The notes: generated by a model from the letters alone, not told the origin. Shown: positions 26,200-35,540, counted from the first letter of the stretch. The stretch is 64,000 bases of DNA from Brevundimonas huaxiensis (GCF_014218725.1 NZ_JABBJE010000001.1:310001-374000), one strand, 5' to 3'. Numbers and translations: made by a program.

Positions 26200-26919
26200 A
26201 TGAGCGCCATCCTGGAAAAGAAGCCCGCATCGGCCTTGGTTCTGTTCTCCGGCGGGCAGGACAGCGCGACCTGTCTGGCCTGGGCGCTGGAACGGTTCGA
26301 GCGGGTGGAGACGGTCGGGTTCGACTATGGCCAGCGCCATCTGGTGGAGATGCAGGCGCGTCAATCCGTGCGCGACGGAATGAAGACGGCTCTGCCCCAG
26401 TGGGCCGATCGCCTGGGCGACGACCATGTGGTGGATCTGACCGGATACGGTCGGATCGCCGAGAGCGCCCTGACCGCCGACCGCAAGATCGAAATGGACG
26501 CGCGCGGCCTGCCGACGACCTTCGTGCCGGGCCGCAATCTGATCTTTTTAGTCGCAGCCGCGGCGTTGGCGGATCGGCGCGGGCTGGAAGTCCTGGTCGG
26601 CGGCATGTGCGAGACGGATTATTCGGGCTATCCGGATTGCCGCCACGAAACGATGGAGGCGATGGCGCGGGCGCTGTCGCTGGGGCTGGACAAGCCGGTC
26701 GTCATCGACACGCCCCTGATGTGGCTGACCAAGGCCCAGACCTGGGACCTGGCCGACAGCATCGGCGGCGACAGGCTGATCAAGCTGATCATCGAGGATA
26801 GCCACACCTGCTATCAGGGCGACCGGACGCATCGACACGCCTGGGGCTATGGCTGCGGGTCTTGCCCGGCCTGCGAACTGCGCGCGGCCGGCTATGACGA
26901 ATGGGCGTCGGGGCGATGA
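26200..26919 (+). CDS. queC: 7-cyano-7-deazaguanine (preQ0) synthase
   Basis: 239-residue ATP-dependent enzyme turning 7-carboxy-7-deazaguanine into preQ0. The PP-loop is [12 protein letters not shown] near residue 15-26. The zinc site near the end reads [10 protein letters not shown], and [15 protein letters not shown] is conserved. Start at ATG 26200; ribosome site weak. First gene of queC-queE-queD, which supplies the deazaguanine used by QueA. Its leader contains a terminator and is likely regulated. Confidence 0.96.
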   Translation: MSAILEKKPASALVLFSGGQDSATCLAWALERFERVETVGFDYGQRHLVEMQARQSVRDGMKTALPQWADRLGDDHVVDLTGYGRIAESALTADRKIEMDARGLPTTFVPGRNLIFLVAAAALADRRGLEVLVGGMCETDYSGYPDCRHETMEAMARALSLGLDKPVVIDTPLMWLTKAQTWDLADSIGGDRLIKLIIEDSHTCYQGDRTHRHAWGYGCGSCPACELRAAGYDEWASGR

Positions 26920-27551
26920 CCTACTCGGCCAAGGAAGTGTTCCTGACGGTTCAGGGCGAGGGCGGACAGGCGGGGCGACCGGCGGTCTTCCTGCGGTTCG
27001 CCGGCTGCAATCTGTGGAGCGGGCGCGAGCACGATCGGGCCAGCGCCGTCTGCACCTTCTGCGACACCGACTTCGTCGGCGTTGGCGGCGATGGGGGCGG
27101 CAAGTTCGCGACGGCGGACCTGCTGGCCGATCACGTCGCGGCGATGTGGCGCGGGCGTGACGGCGATCCGAAACTGGTGGTTTGCACGGGCGGCGAACCC
27201 TTGCTGCAGTTGGATGCGCCCCTGATCGACGCGCTGCATGCGCGCGGGTTCGAGATCGCGATCGAGTCGAACGGTACGATCGTAGCGCCGGACGGCGTAG
27301 ACTGGATCTGCATCAGTCCCAAGGCCGATGCGGATGTGGTTCAGACGCGCGGGGCCGAGCTGAAACTGGTCTTTCCCCAGCCCAAGGCCATGCCGGATCG
27401 GTTCGAACATCTGGATTTTGAACGGTTCTGGCTTCAGCCGATGGACGGGCCGGATCAGGTCGAGAACACCGCCGCCGCCATCGAATACTGCCTGACCCAC
27501 CCACAGTGGCGCCTGAGCGTCCAGACCCACAAATACATCGGCGTCCGCTAA
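26916..27551 (+). CDS. queE: 7-carboxy-7-deazaguanine synthase
   Basis: 211-residue radical SAM enzyme that contracts 6-carboxytetrahydropterin to 7-carboxy-7-deazaguanine. The cluster motif is the QueE form C-X14-C-X2-C: the first Cys in AGCNLWSG, the others in [17 protein letters not shown] supplies the SAM-binding GGE motif. The ATG overlaps the queC stop (ATGA), giving tight coupling. Confidence 0.95.
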   Translation: MTYSAKEVFLTVQGEGGQAGRPAVFLRFAGCNLWSGREHDRASAVCTFCDTDFVGVGGDGGGKFATADLLADHVAAMWRGRDGDPKLVVCTGGEPLLQLDAPLIDALHARGFEIAIESNGTIVAPDGVDWICISPKADADVVQTRGAELKLVFPQPKAMPDRFEHLDFERFWLQPMDGPDQVENTAAAIEYCLTHPQWRLSVQTHKYIGVR

Positions 27552-27919
27552 TGCCCGTCTTCGAGATCACCAAACAGGCGACCTTCGACGCCGCCCACCA
27601 CTTCCCGAACGAGCCCGAGGGCAGCATCTATCGCCGCGTCCACGGTCATTCCTTCACGGTCGAGGCGACGGTGCGGTCCGAGGTCCTGGACGTCGAACAC
27701 GGTTGGGTGGCGGACCTGGGCGCGCTGGACCGGGCGCTGAAGGCGGCGGCCGAGACGCTGGATCACGGCATGCTGAACGAGCACGAGGGACTGGAACTGC
27801 CCAGTCTTGAAAACCTGTGCCTGTGGTTCGCCAGAACGCTGAAGCCTGCGTGGCCGGGCCTTTGTCGGATTCAGGTGGCGCGGCCGACGATCAACGAACG
27901 CTGCGTTCTAAGTCTCTGA
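27551..27919 (+). CDS. queD: 6-pyruvoyl/6-carboxytetrahydropterin synthase-like, catalytic Cys replaced
   Basis: 122-residue COG0720 protein, third in the que operon and overlapping the queE stop by one base (TAATG). Zinc ligands are FDAAHHF and VHGHSF, and LDHGMLN supplies the Asp-His of the active site. At the position of the catalytic Cys of E. coli QueD (Cys27, before xRLHGHS) the sequence reads GSIYRRVHGHS, so Tyr replaces Cys. The operon context makes QueD function very likely, with a different acid/base arrangement. Confidence 0.85.
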   Translation: MPVFEITKQATFDAAHHFPNEPEGSIYRRVHGHSFTVEATVRSEVLDVEHGWVADLGALDRALKAAAETLDHGMLNEHEGLELPSLENLCLWFARTLKPAWPGLCRIQVARPTINERCVLSL

Positions 27920-27920
27920 T

Positions 27921-28199
27921 CTAGCAGCGTTTGCCCTGACGCTGGCGCTGTTCGCAGCGGCGTTGTTCGCGTTCATAGTCGCGCTGTTCACGCTCGCGAC
28001 GCAGTTTGGTTTCCTCGTCCGAGGTGGTGACGGCATCGAAGCCGGCGCCGACGACCGCGCCGGTGGCTTTCGCCGTCCCGCCGACGACCGCAGCGGTCCC
28101 GCCGACGACGGCGCCGACAAGGCAGCCCTGCAGCATCAGACAACCGCCCAGCACGACGACGACTTGGGACACGGAAACGAGGCGATTTCGACGACGCAT
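27921..28199 (-). CDS. Small glycine-zipper lipoprotein
   Basis: 92 residues. A lipobox (LMLQGC, after MRRRNRLVSVSQVVVVLGG) is followed by a glycine-rich zipper (VGAVVGGTAAVVGGTAKATG) and a charged helix rich in Arg, Glu and Gln ending in Cys. GGAG lies 7 nt before the ATG at 28199. It converges with queD, 1 nt apart. Function unknown; outer-membrane or periplasmic anchoring likely. Confidence 0.7.
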   Translation of the reverse strand: MRRRNRLVSVSQVVVVLGGCLMLQGCLVGAVVGGTAAVVGGTAKATGAVVGAGFDAVTTSDEETKLRREREQRDYEREQRRCEQRQRQGKRC

Positions 28200-28254
28200 G
28201 GCGACACTCCAGAGATTTGGAATAGTCGTCGATAATGATGAATGAGGGCTGACT

Positions 28255-29103
28255 TCAGGCGGGACGTTGCGGCAGCAGTTTGCGGCGTTGGCGCGACAGG
28301 GCCAGCGGCGTTCCATCAGCGCCCCAGGCGATCGCCTCGTCCACCGTCCAGCCCAGGCCGAGGTCCAGCATCCTGAACTCGAAGAAGGCCCAGCCGGCCG
28401 GCGCGGTCTGGGGCGTCGGATCGGTCAGGATGTCGATGCGCAGATCGACGGTGGTCATGGCGGCCGGCGTCTTGGACGCGGTCCAGGCGGGTGGATACAG
28501 CGCGTCCAGAAGGTAGCACAGGCCGACCTCATCCAAGGGCCGGCCGTCGGCCATCCGCATCCAGGTGCGTTCGATCACCGGCTTGCCCTCATTGCCGCCC
28601 AGGATGTTGGGGCCGCCGTCGAAGCGGTATTCGACATGCTGGGCGAAGTGCGGCGACATCGGCCCGCGTATCGTGGCCTTCGGGTCCAGCCTGTCCAGCG
28701 GCGGGGGCGGCCCGTGCAACGGCGTCAGCGGCGGCGGCGCGGCGTCCAGCCCATAGGTGCCGGTGGCATGGTGGGTCATGCGCCCGTCCTGCTCGGCCTC
28801 CACCGCAGCATACAGAACATTGCGGCCGCCGCGCAGCAGGCGAGGGCGAAAGGCGACCTGTTCACCGAACCTTGCCGCTGACAGATATTGGACTGACAGG
28901 GTCCGAAGGGGCGCCGTCAGCGCCAGTCCCTGTCGCATCGACTGCGCGCAAAGGGCCGCCAGCAGCCCGCCGAACGGAAAGCCCTTCTCCGGCGCCATGC
29001 TCGATGGGCCATTCGAGAAATGACCCGGCACGGGCGCGGACAGACCGCCGTCTTCGAGGACCTGGAAGGTCAGGGCGGCGTCGAGAGAAATGGGCGGCGT
29101 CAT
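28255..29103 (-). CDS. Acyl-CoA thioesterase, double-hotdog (TesB-like)
   Basis: 282 residues containing two hotdog halves: APEKGFPFGGLLAALCAQSM with LSVQYLSAARFGEQ in the first, and AAMTTVDLRIDIL with WAFFEFRMLDLGLGWTVDE in the second. This is the long-chain acyl-CoA thioesterase arrangement, with a conserved Asp and Thr in the second half. Start ATG at 29101-29103. It is divergent from an HxlR-type regulator 180 nt away and is the likely target of that regulator. Confidence 0.78.
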   Translation of the reverse strand: MTPPISLDAALTFQVLEDGGLSAPVPGHFSNGPSSMAPEKGFPFGGLLAALCAQSMRQGLALTAPLRTLSVQYLSAARFGEQVAFRPRLLRGGRNVLYAAVEAEQDGRMTHHATGTYGLDAAPPPLTPLHGPPPPLDRLDPKATIRGPMSPHFAQHVEYRFDGGPNILGGNEGKPVIERTWMRMADGRPLDEVGLCYLLDALYPPAWTASKTPAAMTTVDLRIDILTDPTPQTAPAGWAFFEFRMLDLGLGWTVDEAIAWGADGTPLALSRQRRKLLPQRPA

Positions 29104-29236
29104 TGCGCAATCCTGCGTCAGGCGAAGAAGCGGCGGAAGACCTGATGACGATCTCCCGCCGAAGTCCAAGGAACAAGGCGGCGAACCGGGAGGCCTGCAC
29201 GTCCGTTGCGAAACAAGACTGACTTGGAGCGTTCGG

Positions 29237-29256
29237 ATTTGCAACCCTTGCCAAAT
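29237..29256. promoter_or_regulatory. Inverted repeat in the thioesterase/HxlR promoter region
   Basis: ATTTGCAA-ccc-TTGCcAAAT, near-perfect dyad, 28 nt upstream of the HxlR-type gene. HxlR regulators commonly bind such dyads in divergent promoters. Confidence 0.45.
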
Positions 29257-29283
29257 GCCTGACGCGGCGTCACTTTCGCGCCT

Positions 29284-29772
29284 ATGGGACGCACCGCCGA
29301 CTACAGCCGCCAAAGTTGCTCCATCGCCGCCACGCTTGAGGTGATCGGCGATCCCTGGACCCTGCTGGTCATTCGCGACGCCTTCAACGGCGTCAGCCGG
29401 TTCGAACAGTGGCAAGACAATCTGGGCGTGGCGCGCAACGTCCTGGCCGCCCGGCTCAAAAGCCTGGTCCAGCATGGCGTGCTGGAGCCGCGCCTGTATT
29501 CCGAACGCCCGCCGCGCAACGAATATGTCCTGACCGCCAAGGGCAAGGATCTGTACGGCGTTCTGGTCACCTTGCACGGCTGGGGCAACAAACACGTCTA
29601 TGGCGACGCCGACAGCGGCATCGACATGGTCCACAAGACCTGCGGCCATTCCCTGACCCCGCGCATCGCGTGCGGCTGCTGCGGCGAGATCGTCAAACCG
29701 AGGGATATCGCCCTGACCCGCGCCGAGAACCGGCCGACGGTCGGCGATGTGATGCCCAAGGAAGCGGCCTAA
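29284..29772 (+). CDS. HxlR-family transcriptional regulator
   Basis: 162 residues. The winged helix begins CSIAATLEVIGDPWTLLVIRD and continues SRFEQWQDNLGVARNVLAARLKSL, the HxlR signature. C-terminal Cys pairs (CGHSLTPRIACGCCGEIV) could bind zinc or sense redox state. It faces the TesB-like thioesterase. The ATG at 29284 lies directly after the dyad at 29237-29256. Confidence 0.9.
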   Translation: MGRTADYSRQSCSIAATLEVIGDPWTLLVIRDAFNGVSRFEQWQDNLGVARNVLAARLKSLVQHGVLEPRLYSERPPRNEYVLTAKGKDLYGVLVTLHGWGNKHVYGDADSGIDMVHKTCGHSLTPRIACGCCGEIVKPRDIALTRAENRPTVGDVMPKEAA

Positions 29773-29780
29773 GCCCGTTC

Positions 29781-29813
29781 CTGCTGACGCTTTCTGGCAG
29801 CAGGACTGCTAGG
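29781..29813 (+). promoter_or_regulatory. Operator/promoter element 1 (upstream of the WYL regulator)
   Basis: CTGCTGACGCTTTCTGGCAGCAG is a dyad with CTGCTG/CAGCAG arms, followed by a CTAGG that starts 28 nt from its left end. The same arrangement occurs at 30517-30550. GTG start of the regulator is 9 nt beyond. Confidence 0.7.
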
Positions 29814-29821
29814 ATCGCGGG

Positions 29822-30523
29822 GTGTCACGCTCCGAACGCCTTCTTGATCTGCTGAACGTCCTGCGGCGGCATCGTCGGCCGGTGAGCGGGCAGGTGTTAG
29901 CCGAGGAGATGGGCGTCAGTCTGCGGACGCTTTACCGCGACATCGCCAGCCTGCAGGCGCAAGGGGCGACGATCGAGGGGGAGGCGGGGGTCGGCTATGT
30001 GCTGAAGCCGGGCTTCATGCTGCCGCCGCTGATGTTCACGCCGGAAGAGATCGAGGCCCTGGTGCTGGGGTCGCGCTGGGTGGCGGATCGGGCTGATCCG
30101 CGCATGCGCGATGCGGCGTTGGCGGCGCTGGGACGGATCTCGGCGGTGTTGCCGCCCGATCTGCGCGACGAGATGGATACCTCGGCCCTGCTGGTCGTGC
30201 CGGGCGAGCCGTTCCCGGCGGATCGGGTCGATCCGGCCTTATTAAGGAAAGCGATCCGCACCGAGCGGCGCCTGAAGCTGTGTTATCGCGACGAGGCGGG
30301 ATCGGCGTCCGAGCGTGTCGTCTGGCCGTTCGCCCTGGCCTTCTTCGACCGGGTGCGATTGCTGATCGCCTGGTGCGAACTGCGCGGTGATTTCCGCAGT
30401 TTCCGCACCGACCGCATCGTCGAGGCGGAGGTGATGGAGGCGCGCTATCCGATGCGTCGCCAGGCGCTGATGAAGACCTGGCGCGAGGCGCACGAAAGAT
30501 CGCGGTCAGGAGACGGCTGCTGA
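29822..30523 (+). CDS. YafY-like HTH and WYL-domain regulator
   Basis: 233 residues, GTG start. N-terminal HTH_11 (ERLLDLLNVLRRHRRPVSG, then VSLRTLYRDIASLQAQG) and a WYL-type domain (RTERRLKLCYRDE, VWPFALAFFDRVRLLIAWCELRGDFRSFRTDRI). WYL domains bind small ligands or nucleic acid. It lies between two near-identical operator elements, so autoregulation and control of the downstream VOC gene are likely. Confidence 0.9.
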   Translation: MSRSERLLDLLNVLRRHRRPVSGQVLAEEMGVSLRTLYRDIASLQAQGATIEGEAGVGYVLKPGFMLPPLMFTPEEIEALVLGSRWVADRADPRMRDAALAALGRISAVLPPDLRDEMDTSALLVVPGEPFPADRVDPALLRKAIRTERRLKLCYRDEAGSASERVVWPFALAFFDRVRLLIAWCELRGDFRSFRTDRIVEAEVMEARYPMRRQALMKTWREAHERSRSGDGC

Positions 30524-30550
30524 CGGAAACTGGCAGCAGCGAAGGCTAGG
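30517..30550 (+). promoter_or_regulatory. Operator/promoter element 2 (upstream of the VOC gene)
   Basis: CTGCTGACGGAAACTGGCAGCAG, matching element 1 outside four central bases, with CTAGG starting 29 nt from its left end. It overlaps the regulator's stop codon (TGA 30521-30523). Confidence 0.7.
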
Positions 30551-30584
30551 GTTCGGCGTGTTGGAAACATGAGGGGCCGGGCTG

Positions 30585-30935
30585 ATGAGCGAGATCGAGG
30601 ACATTCTGCTGGCCGTTGAGGATCCGGAAGTCAGCGCGCGCTTCTATGCCAGTCTGCTGGGTTGTCGGCCGGTGATGGCGGGACCGGACCGGGCCTTGTT
30701 CAAGCTGACGTCGGGCCGGGCGCTGGGGCTGCTGCGGCGTGCCGGCGATCGGCGCGAGGTGTGCGAGGTGGACTTTCCGCTGGAGGGCGCCGCAGCGGTG
30801 GATCAGGCGCATATCGACTGGTGGGATCGCGGGGCGCGCATTCTGACGCCGCCGACGGACGCCGCGCCGGTCCGCAGCTTCGTGGCGGGCGATCCCGACG
30901 GCCATCGGCTTAGGGTCTACGCCGTCGCGGCGTGA
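30585..30935 (+). CDS. VOC/glyoxalase-fold protein under the WYL regulator
   Basis: 116-residue vicinal-oxygen-chelate domain: DILLAVEDPEVSARFYASLLG, then ALFKLTSGRALGLL, then FVAGDPDGHRLRVYAVA. Single domain of normal length, possibly a dimeric antibiotic- or electrophile-binding protein. It has its own copy of the operator-like element. WYL/VOC pairs are common in proteobacteria, but the inducer is unknown. Confidence 0.82.
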   Translation: MSEIEDILLAVEDPEVSARFYASLLGCRPVMAGPDRALFKLTSGRALGLLRRAGDRREVCEVDFPLEGAAAVDQAHIDWWDRGARILTPPTDAAPVRSFVAGDPDGHRLRVYAVAA

Positions 30936-30941
30936 GCGCGA

Positions 30942-31631
30942 TCAGACCTCGGCTTCGAGCCGGTATCCGACCCCGCGCACATTGGTCAGCAGGCCGGCGG
31001 CGTCTGCGGCGTCCAGCTTGCGGCGCAGGTGGCTGACGTGGCTGTCGATCGTGCGTTCCAGCACCGCCTGATTGGGGAAGCAGGCCTGCATGATCTCGCT
31101 GCGGCTGAAGACGCGCAGGGGCGTGCGGGCCATGTGGGCCAGAATGCGGAACTCGGTCAGGGTCAGGTCCAGACGGCGCTTGCCCGATGGCGTCAGGATC
31201 GCCGCCAGATAGTTCTCCAACTGCACCTCAAGCGGACCGACGCGAAGGGTCTTGGCGGCCCGGCCGCCGCCGCTGCGTCGCAGGATGGTCTGGATGGAGG
31301 CCGTGACCTCGGCCGGCTTGAACGGCTTGGCGATATAGTCGTCCGCCCCGATCCGCAGCGCCTGCAGCTTGTCGGCGGCCTCGTCCCGGTCGCCGACCAT
31401 GATGACTGGCGTTTCGCCGCGCCGACGCAGTTCGCCCAGCACATCCCAGCCGTCGCGCACGGGCAGGCGGACGCTGAGCAGGGCGAGATCGGGCTTGAGC
31501 GACGCATGCAGGTCGGCCGCCTGCTGGCCGTCGGCGGCGACGACGGTGCGAAAGCCGTCCCGACGCAGGGCGGCGTCCAGGATTTCGACGCCCTCGGCGA
31601 CGTCATCGGCGATCAGGATCAGGCTGCTCAT
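30942..31631 (-). CDS. OmpR-type response regulator lacking the phosphoacceptor Asp
   Basis: 229 residues. The receiver keeps the acidic pair (ADD at 8-10) and Lys in AKPFKP, but the acceptor position reads LLSVRLP, so Ser53 replaces Asp. The C-terminal winged helix (LTLTEFRILAHMARTPLRVF, IDSHVSHLRRKLD, NVRGVGYRLEAEV) is complete, so DNA binding should be intact. Start at 31631 rather than 31652 because the receiver begins there. No histidine kinase is adjacent. It follows a TonB receptor terminator on the same strand. Confidence 0.85.
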   Translation of the reverse strand: MSSLILIADDVAEGVEILDAALRRDGFRTVVAADGQQAADLHASLKPDLALLSVRLPVRDGWDVLGELRRRGETPVIMVGDRDEAADKLQALRIGADDYIAKPFKPAEVTASIQTILRRSGGGRAAKTLRVGPLEVQLENYLAAILTPSGKRRLDLTLTEFRILAHMARTPLRVFSRSEIMQACFPNQAVLERTIDSHVSHLRRKLDAADAAGLLTNVRGVGYRLEAEV

Positions 31632-31744
31632 GGCGTCTCCGAGAGCCGCCATCGCGCCAGATCGTCGCGTCGTCCAGCAAAACCGGACGGCTGCGGTGAA
31701 GTTTCATATCGCCGTCGCAAAGCCTTCACGCAGACGAAGAAAAA

Positions 31745-31770
31745 CCCCCTTCCGCCGTGGCGGAAGGGGG
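31745..31770 (-). terminator. Intrinsic terminator after the TonB receptor
   Basis: Perfect 11-bp stem CCCCCTTCCGC / GCGGAAGGGGG with a 4-nt loop, followed by TTTTTC on the minus strand. Confidence 0.95.
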
Positions 31771-31795
31771 CCAGTCGGTCGTTCGGGAGGAACGC

Positions 31796-34129
31796 TTAGT
31801 AGGAGGCGCGCAGCTCGATGCCGAAGGTGCGCGGGTTGTTGAAGTTGCCGTAGTCGCCCAGTGTGTTCCGGTTCGACGGATCGCGGCGATAGACGTAGGT
31901 CTCGTCGAGCAGGTTGCGCGACCACAGGGCCACTTCCAGCAGCGGACCGCCGTCGCGGGTCGTGATGTCGGCGATGGCGACGCGGGCGTTCACGACGAAG
32001 GACGAGTCGGCCTTGATCGCGAACTGCTCGAAGCTGTGGGCCGCATCGGCGTAGTTGGCGTCAATGTGCGCCTTCAGGGTCGCGCCCATGAAGGGCGAGT
32101 TCCAGTCGGCGGCGACGCTGCCGGCGTTCTCGGGCGTATAGGCGATGAAGACCTGCTGCACCTGGCCGTTGAACGGGTTGATCGTGTCCGGCACCTTGGC
32201 GTCCGTATAGGCGTAAGACGCCGACAGGGTCAGGTTGTCGGTCGCCCGGAACTGACCTTCCAGCTCCACGCCGCGGATTTTCGTGGTGCCCGGGGCGTTG
32301 ATCGTTTCCAGCGTGTTGCGGGTCGAGGCGCCCTGGACGGTGACCAGGCTGAAGTCGATCTGGCTGTCGGTGCGGTCCATGGCGTAGACGGCGGCGTTGA
32401 AGCGGACGCGGCGGTCGAACAGGTCGCTCTTCAGGCCGATTTCGTAGGCCTTGACCTCTTCGGGATCGAACGAGCGGTAGGTCAGCGAGCGCGAGGAGGC
32501 GCCGCCGGCGCGGTAGCCGGTCGAATACTTGCCGTAGACGTTGATGTTTTTGCTGACGTCATAGGCCAGGGTGACCAGCGGGTCGAAGCGATCGACCTTG
32601 GAGCTGAAGGTCAGGTTGGTGGGGGCGTTGTTGACGACCTCCAGCTTGCCGTCCTTGTCGTCCCAGGTGTAGCGACCGCCGACCGTCAGATGCAGGGCGT
32701 CCATGCTGGCCGGGGTCCAGGTGGCTTGTCCGTAGATGGCCTTGGATTCCGAGTGGGCTGTGGACTTGCGGTCCAGCGAGCGGAAGCCGCGGATCGTCGG
32801 GGTGGGGTCCAGGATGGTGTAGCCCGTGCCGTCGGCGTTCCACTGGTTCGTCGAGGGCGTGGCGGCGTCGTCGGACACCGTTTCCTTGAAGTAGAAGACG
32901 CCGCCGACATAGTCGATGCTGTCACCCAGCGAACCGACGGCTTGCAGTTCCTGGCTGAACTGATGCTGCCAGAAGCCGGCCAGCGAATAGCGGCTGAAGC
33001 GGCCGTTCGGGCCGACGACCGGCGGACGGTGCGCGCCGGCGATGTTGTCGTACTGTTCAACATCCAGATCGCGGTAGGCCGTGATCGAGCGGATTTCCAG
33101 CGCGTCGGTCGGGCGATACGACAGGTGCAGATCCATGCCGCGCGTGTCGTCGACGCTGAACTGCTGAGGCACGCCGATGTCGGCCTGCGTCATGCGGTTG
33201 GAGCCTTCGACTTGGACCAGGGGCGACAGGGCGCGGATGCTGCCCGAGGGAACCGTTGCCGAGGTGAAAGGCACGACGGTCAGGCCGTTCGGGTTGAAGT
33301 TCAGCAACTGGCTGTAGAACGGGGTGTTCTTGTCCTTGCTGATGTCCGCCGCCAGGGTGGCGGTGAAGTTGTCGGCCGGCGTCCAGCGCGTCTGGAAGCG
33401 AAGGCCGCGACGGTCATATTCGCCAAAGCCTGACTGTCCCGGCAGGATGTTCTCGGTCACCGGCCCTTGGACCGAAATGATGCCGTCGACCTTGAAGGCG
33501 AAGTCGCCGAGAGCGGGGAAGTCGACGTGCAGTTCGGAGTTGTAGGACTCCAGATTGCCGACGCCGGCGATGGCGCGCATGCCGAACACGCCCGTGGGCT
33601 TCTTGGTCACCAGCGACAGGGCGCCGCCTTCGGTGTTGCGGCCGAACAGGGTGCCTTGCGGACCCTTCAGGACTTCAACGCGCTCGATGTCGAGCAGGGC
33701 GGCGGCGAGGCCGTGCTGGCGGGCCAGATAGACGCCGTCGACATAGACGCCGACGCCTTGCTCGCGGGCGGGCTGGTTGGCGTCGTTCGGCACGATGCCG
33801 CGGATGCCGATGGTCAGGGCGGACTGGCGGGCCTCGAAGGTGGCGATGCGCAGGCTGGGGACGCTGCCGTCGGCCAGGTCCATCAGGCTCTGCACGTGGC
33901 GATCGGCCAAGGCTTCGGCGTTGACGACCGAGATCGAGATCGGCGTGTCTTGCAGATTGGTTTCGCGCTTGGTCGCGGTCACGACGATGTCGTCAAGACC
34001 GGCCGGCTCGACGCTGGCGGCCGTCGGCGCGGTCTGGGCCGGCGCGGTTTGGGCGAAGGCGGAAACGGGCGCGGCGAGAAGTGCAGTCCCCAGCAGCAGC
34101 TGGAGGCGCAGTTTGGTCTGACGATGCAT
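31796..34129 (-). CDS. TonB-dependent outer-membrane receptor
   Basis: 777 residues. A signal peptide (ending AFAQ at about 27) and a TonB-box-like stretch (LDDIVVTATKRETNLQDTP) precede the plug (IGIRGIVPNDANQ, VYLARQHGLAAALLDIERVEVLKGPQGTLFGRN in parts) and a 22-strand barrel ending in aromatic FGIELRASY. It is of the type found in sphingomonads and caulobacters that imports unknown nutrients, and the substrate cannot be read from sequence. It has its own strong terminator; no transport partners are adjacent. Confidence 0.92.
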   Translation of the reverse strand: MHRQTKLRLQLLLGTALLAAPVSAFAQTAPAQTAPTAASVEPAGLDDIVVTATKRETNLQDTPISISVVNAEALADRHVQSLMDLADGSVPSLRIATFEARQSALTIGIRGIVPNDANQPAREQGVGVYVDGVYLARQHGLAAALLDIERVEVLKGPQGTLFGRNTEGGALSLVTKKPTGVFGMRAIAGVGNLESYNSELHVDFPALGDFAFKVDGIISVQGPVTENILPGQSGFGEYDRRGLRFQTRWTPADNFTATLAADISKDKNTPFYSQLLNFNPNGLTVVPFTSATVPSGSIRALSPLVQVEGSNRMTQADIGVPQQFSVDDTRGMDLHLSYRPTDALEIRSITAYRDLDVEQYDNIAGAHRPPVVGPNGRFSRYSLAGFWQHQFSQELQAVGSLGDSIDYVGGVFYFKETVSDDAATPSTNQWNADGTGYTILDPTPTIRGFRSLDRKSTAHSESKAIYGQATWTPASMDALHLTVGGRYTWDDKDGKLEVVNNAPTNLTFSSKVDRFDPLVTLAYDVSKNINVYGKYSTGYRAGGASSRSLTYRSFDPEEVKAYEIGLKSDLFDRRVRFNAAVYAMDRTDSQIDFSLVTVQGASTRNTLETINAPGTTKIRGVELEGQFRATDNLTLSASYAYTDAKVPDTINPFNGQVQQVFIAYTPENAGSVAADWNSPFMGATLKAHIDANYADAAHSFEQFAIKADSSFVVNARVAIADITTRDGGPLLEVALWSRNLLDETYVYRRDPSNRNTLGDYGNFNNPRTFGIELRASY

Positions 34130-34288
34130 TTTTATCCCCTGCTTAGTCGGGGCGGGGATTACGCCGTCATTGCGATGCGCAGTTTACAGCCGTGCAACAG
34201 CCCGGTGCATCTTTGATGTCCGAGGTTGAGAGAAACCTGCAACCAGGGTCCACCGCGCCTCCACATCGTCTCCACACTTTGGCCAGAG

Positions 34289-35491
34289 CTAGATGACGAC
34301 CGCGTTCGTGTCGCGGATGAAGCCGCCGCCCAGGATGCGTTCGGGGTCCGTCGGATCGTACAGGGCGCAGGCCTGACCCGGCGCCACGCCTTCTTCGCCC
34401 TCGTTGAAGACGACGCAGATATCGCCATCGATCAGGGCGAGGCGGGCTGGCGAGGGCTGGCGAGTCGAGCGGACACGGGCCAGGACCGGGATGTTGGCCT
34501 CGGCCGCCTCGGTGATGGTCGCCTCGTCACCGAGCCAGTTGGTTTCTTCCAGCGTCAGACTGGCGGTCAGCAGGGCTTCGCGCGGGCCGACGATGACGCG
34601 ACGGGTTTCAGGCTCCAGCCGTGTCACGAACAGGGGCTCGCCCACGGCGACGTTCAGGCCGCGGCGCTGGCCGATCGTGTAGTCCGTGATGCCTGCGTGC
34701 CGGCCCAGCACCCGACCGTCCATATGCACGATCTCGCCGGCCTCACGCCCTTGCGGACGCAGGCGGTCGATCAGGGTGCGATAGTCCCCGGAAGGCACGA
34801 AGCAGATGTCCTGGCTGTCCGGCTTGGCGGCGATCTTCAGGCCCAGTTCGGCGGCGACGCCGCGCACCTGGGGCTTTTCCAGATCGGCCAGGGGGAAGCG
34901 CAGATAGTCCAGCTGGTCTTGGGTCGTGGCGAACAGGAAGTAGGATTGGTCGCGCGAATGGTCGATGGCCTTGCGCATCTGCGAGCGGTTGCCGGCGACG
35001 GCGCGGCGGACGTAGTGACCCGTCGCCATCGCCTCGGCGCCCAGATCGCGCGCCACGTCCAGCAGGTCGCGAAACTTGACGGTCTGATTGCAGCGGATGC
35101 AGGGGACCGGCGTCTGGCCCTTCAGATAGCTGTCGGCGAACTGGTCGATCACCGCGTCCTTGAACCGGCTCTCATAGTCCAGGACGTAGTGCGGAATGCC
35201 GATCATGTCGGCGGCCAGGCGGGCGTCGTGAATGTCCTGACCCGCGCAGCAGGCGCCCTTCTTCTTCAGCGCCGCGCCGTGGTCATAGAGTTGCAGCGTC
35301 ACGCCGACGACGTCGTAGCCCGCCTTGTGCAGCAGGGCCGCGACGACGGTGGAATCCACTCCGCCCGACATGGCGGCCACCACGCGCGCGCCGACCGGCA
35401 GGCCGACCGCCGCCCGCGCGCTCTCGACCGCCGCATCCATGTCGGTGCGCGCGATGTCGGGAACGGGGCAGAAATCTTCGACCAGGGTCAT
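34289..35491 (-). CDS. mnmA: tRNA-specific 2-thiouridylase
   Basis: 400-residue enzyme thiolating U34 of tRNA-Lys, Glu and Gln. PP-loop [16 protein letters not shown], the Cys in [21 protein letters not shown], and the C-terminal beta-barrel ([12 protein letters not shown]) are present, as is the conserved second Cys (CFVP). AAAAGGCCGCG precedes the ATG. It is separated from sciP by a terminator. It works with lysK and gltX products, whose tRNAs it modifies. Confidence 0.97.
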   Translation of the reverse strand: MTLVEDFCPVPDIARTDMDAAVESARAAVGLPVGARVVAAMSGGVDSTVVAALLHKAGYDVVGVTLQLYDHGAALKKKGACCAGQDIHDARLAADMIGIPHYVLDYESRFKDAVIDQFADSYLKGQTPVPCIRCNQTVKFRDLLDVARDLGAEAMATGHYVRRAVAGNRSQMRKAIDHSRDQSYFLFATTQDQLDYLRFPLADLEKPQVRGVAAELGLKIAAKPDSQDICFVPSGDYRTLIDRLRPQGREAGEIVHMDGRVLGRHAGITDYTIGQRRGLNVAVGEPLFVTRLEPETRRVIVGPREALLTASLTLEETNWLGDEATITEAAEANIPVLARVRSTRQPSPARLALIDGDICVVFNEGEEGVAPGQACALYDPTDPERILGGGFIRDTNAVVI

Positions 35492-35540
35492 CGCGGCCTT
35501 TTAGTGCGGAACCGGCGCGATTTCGAGGCCCGCAAAAGAA

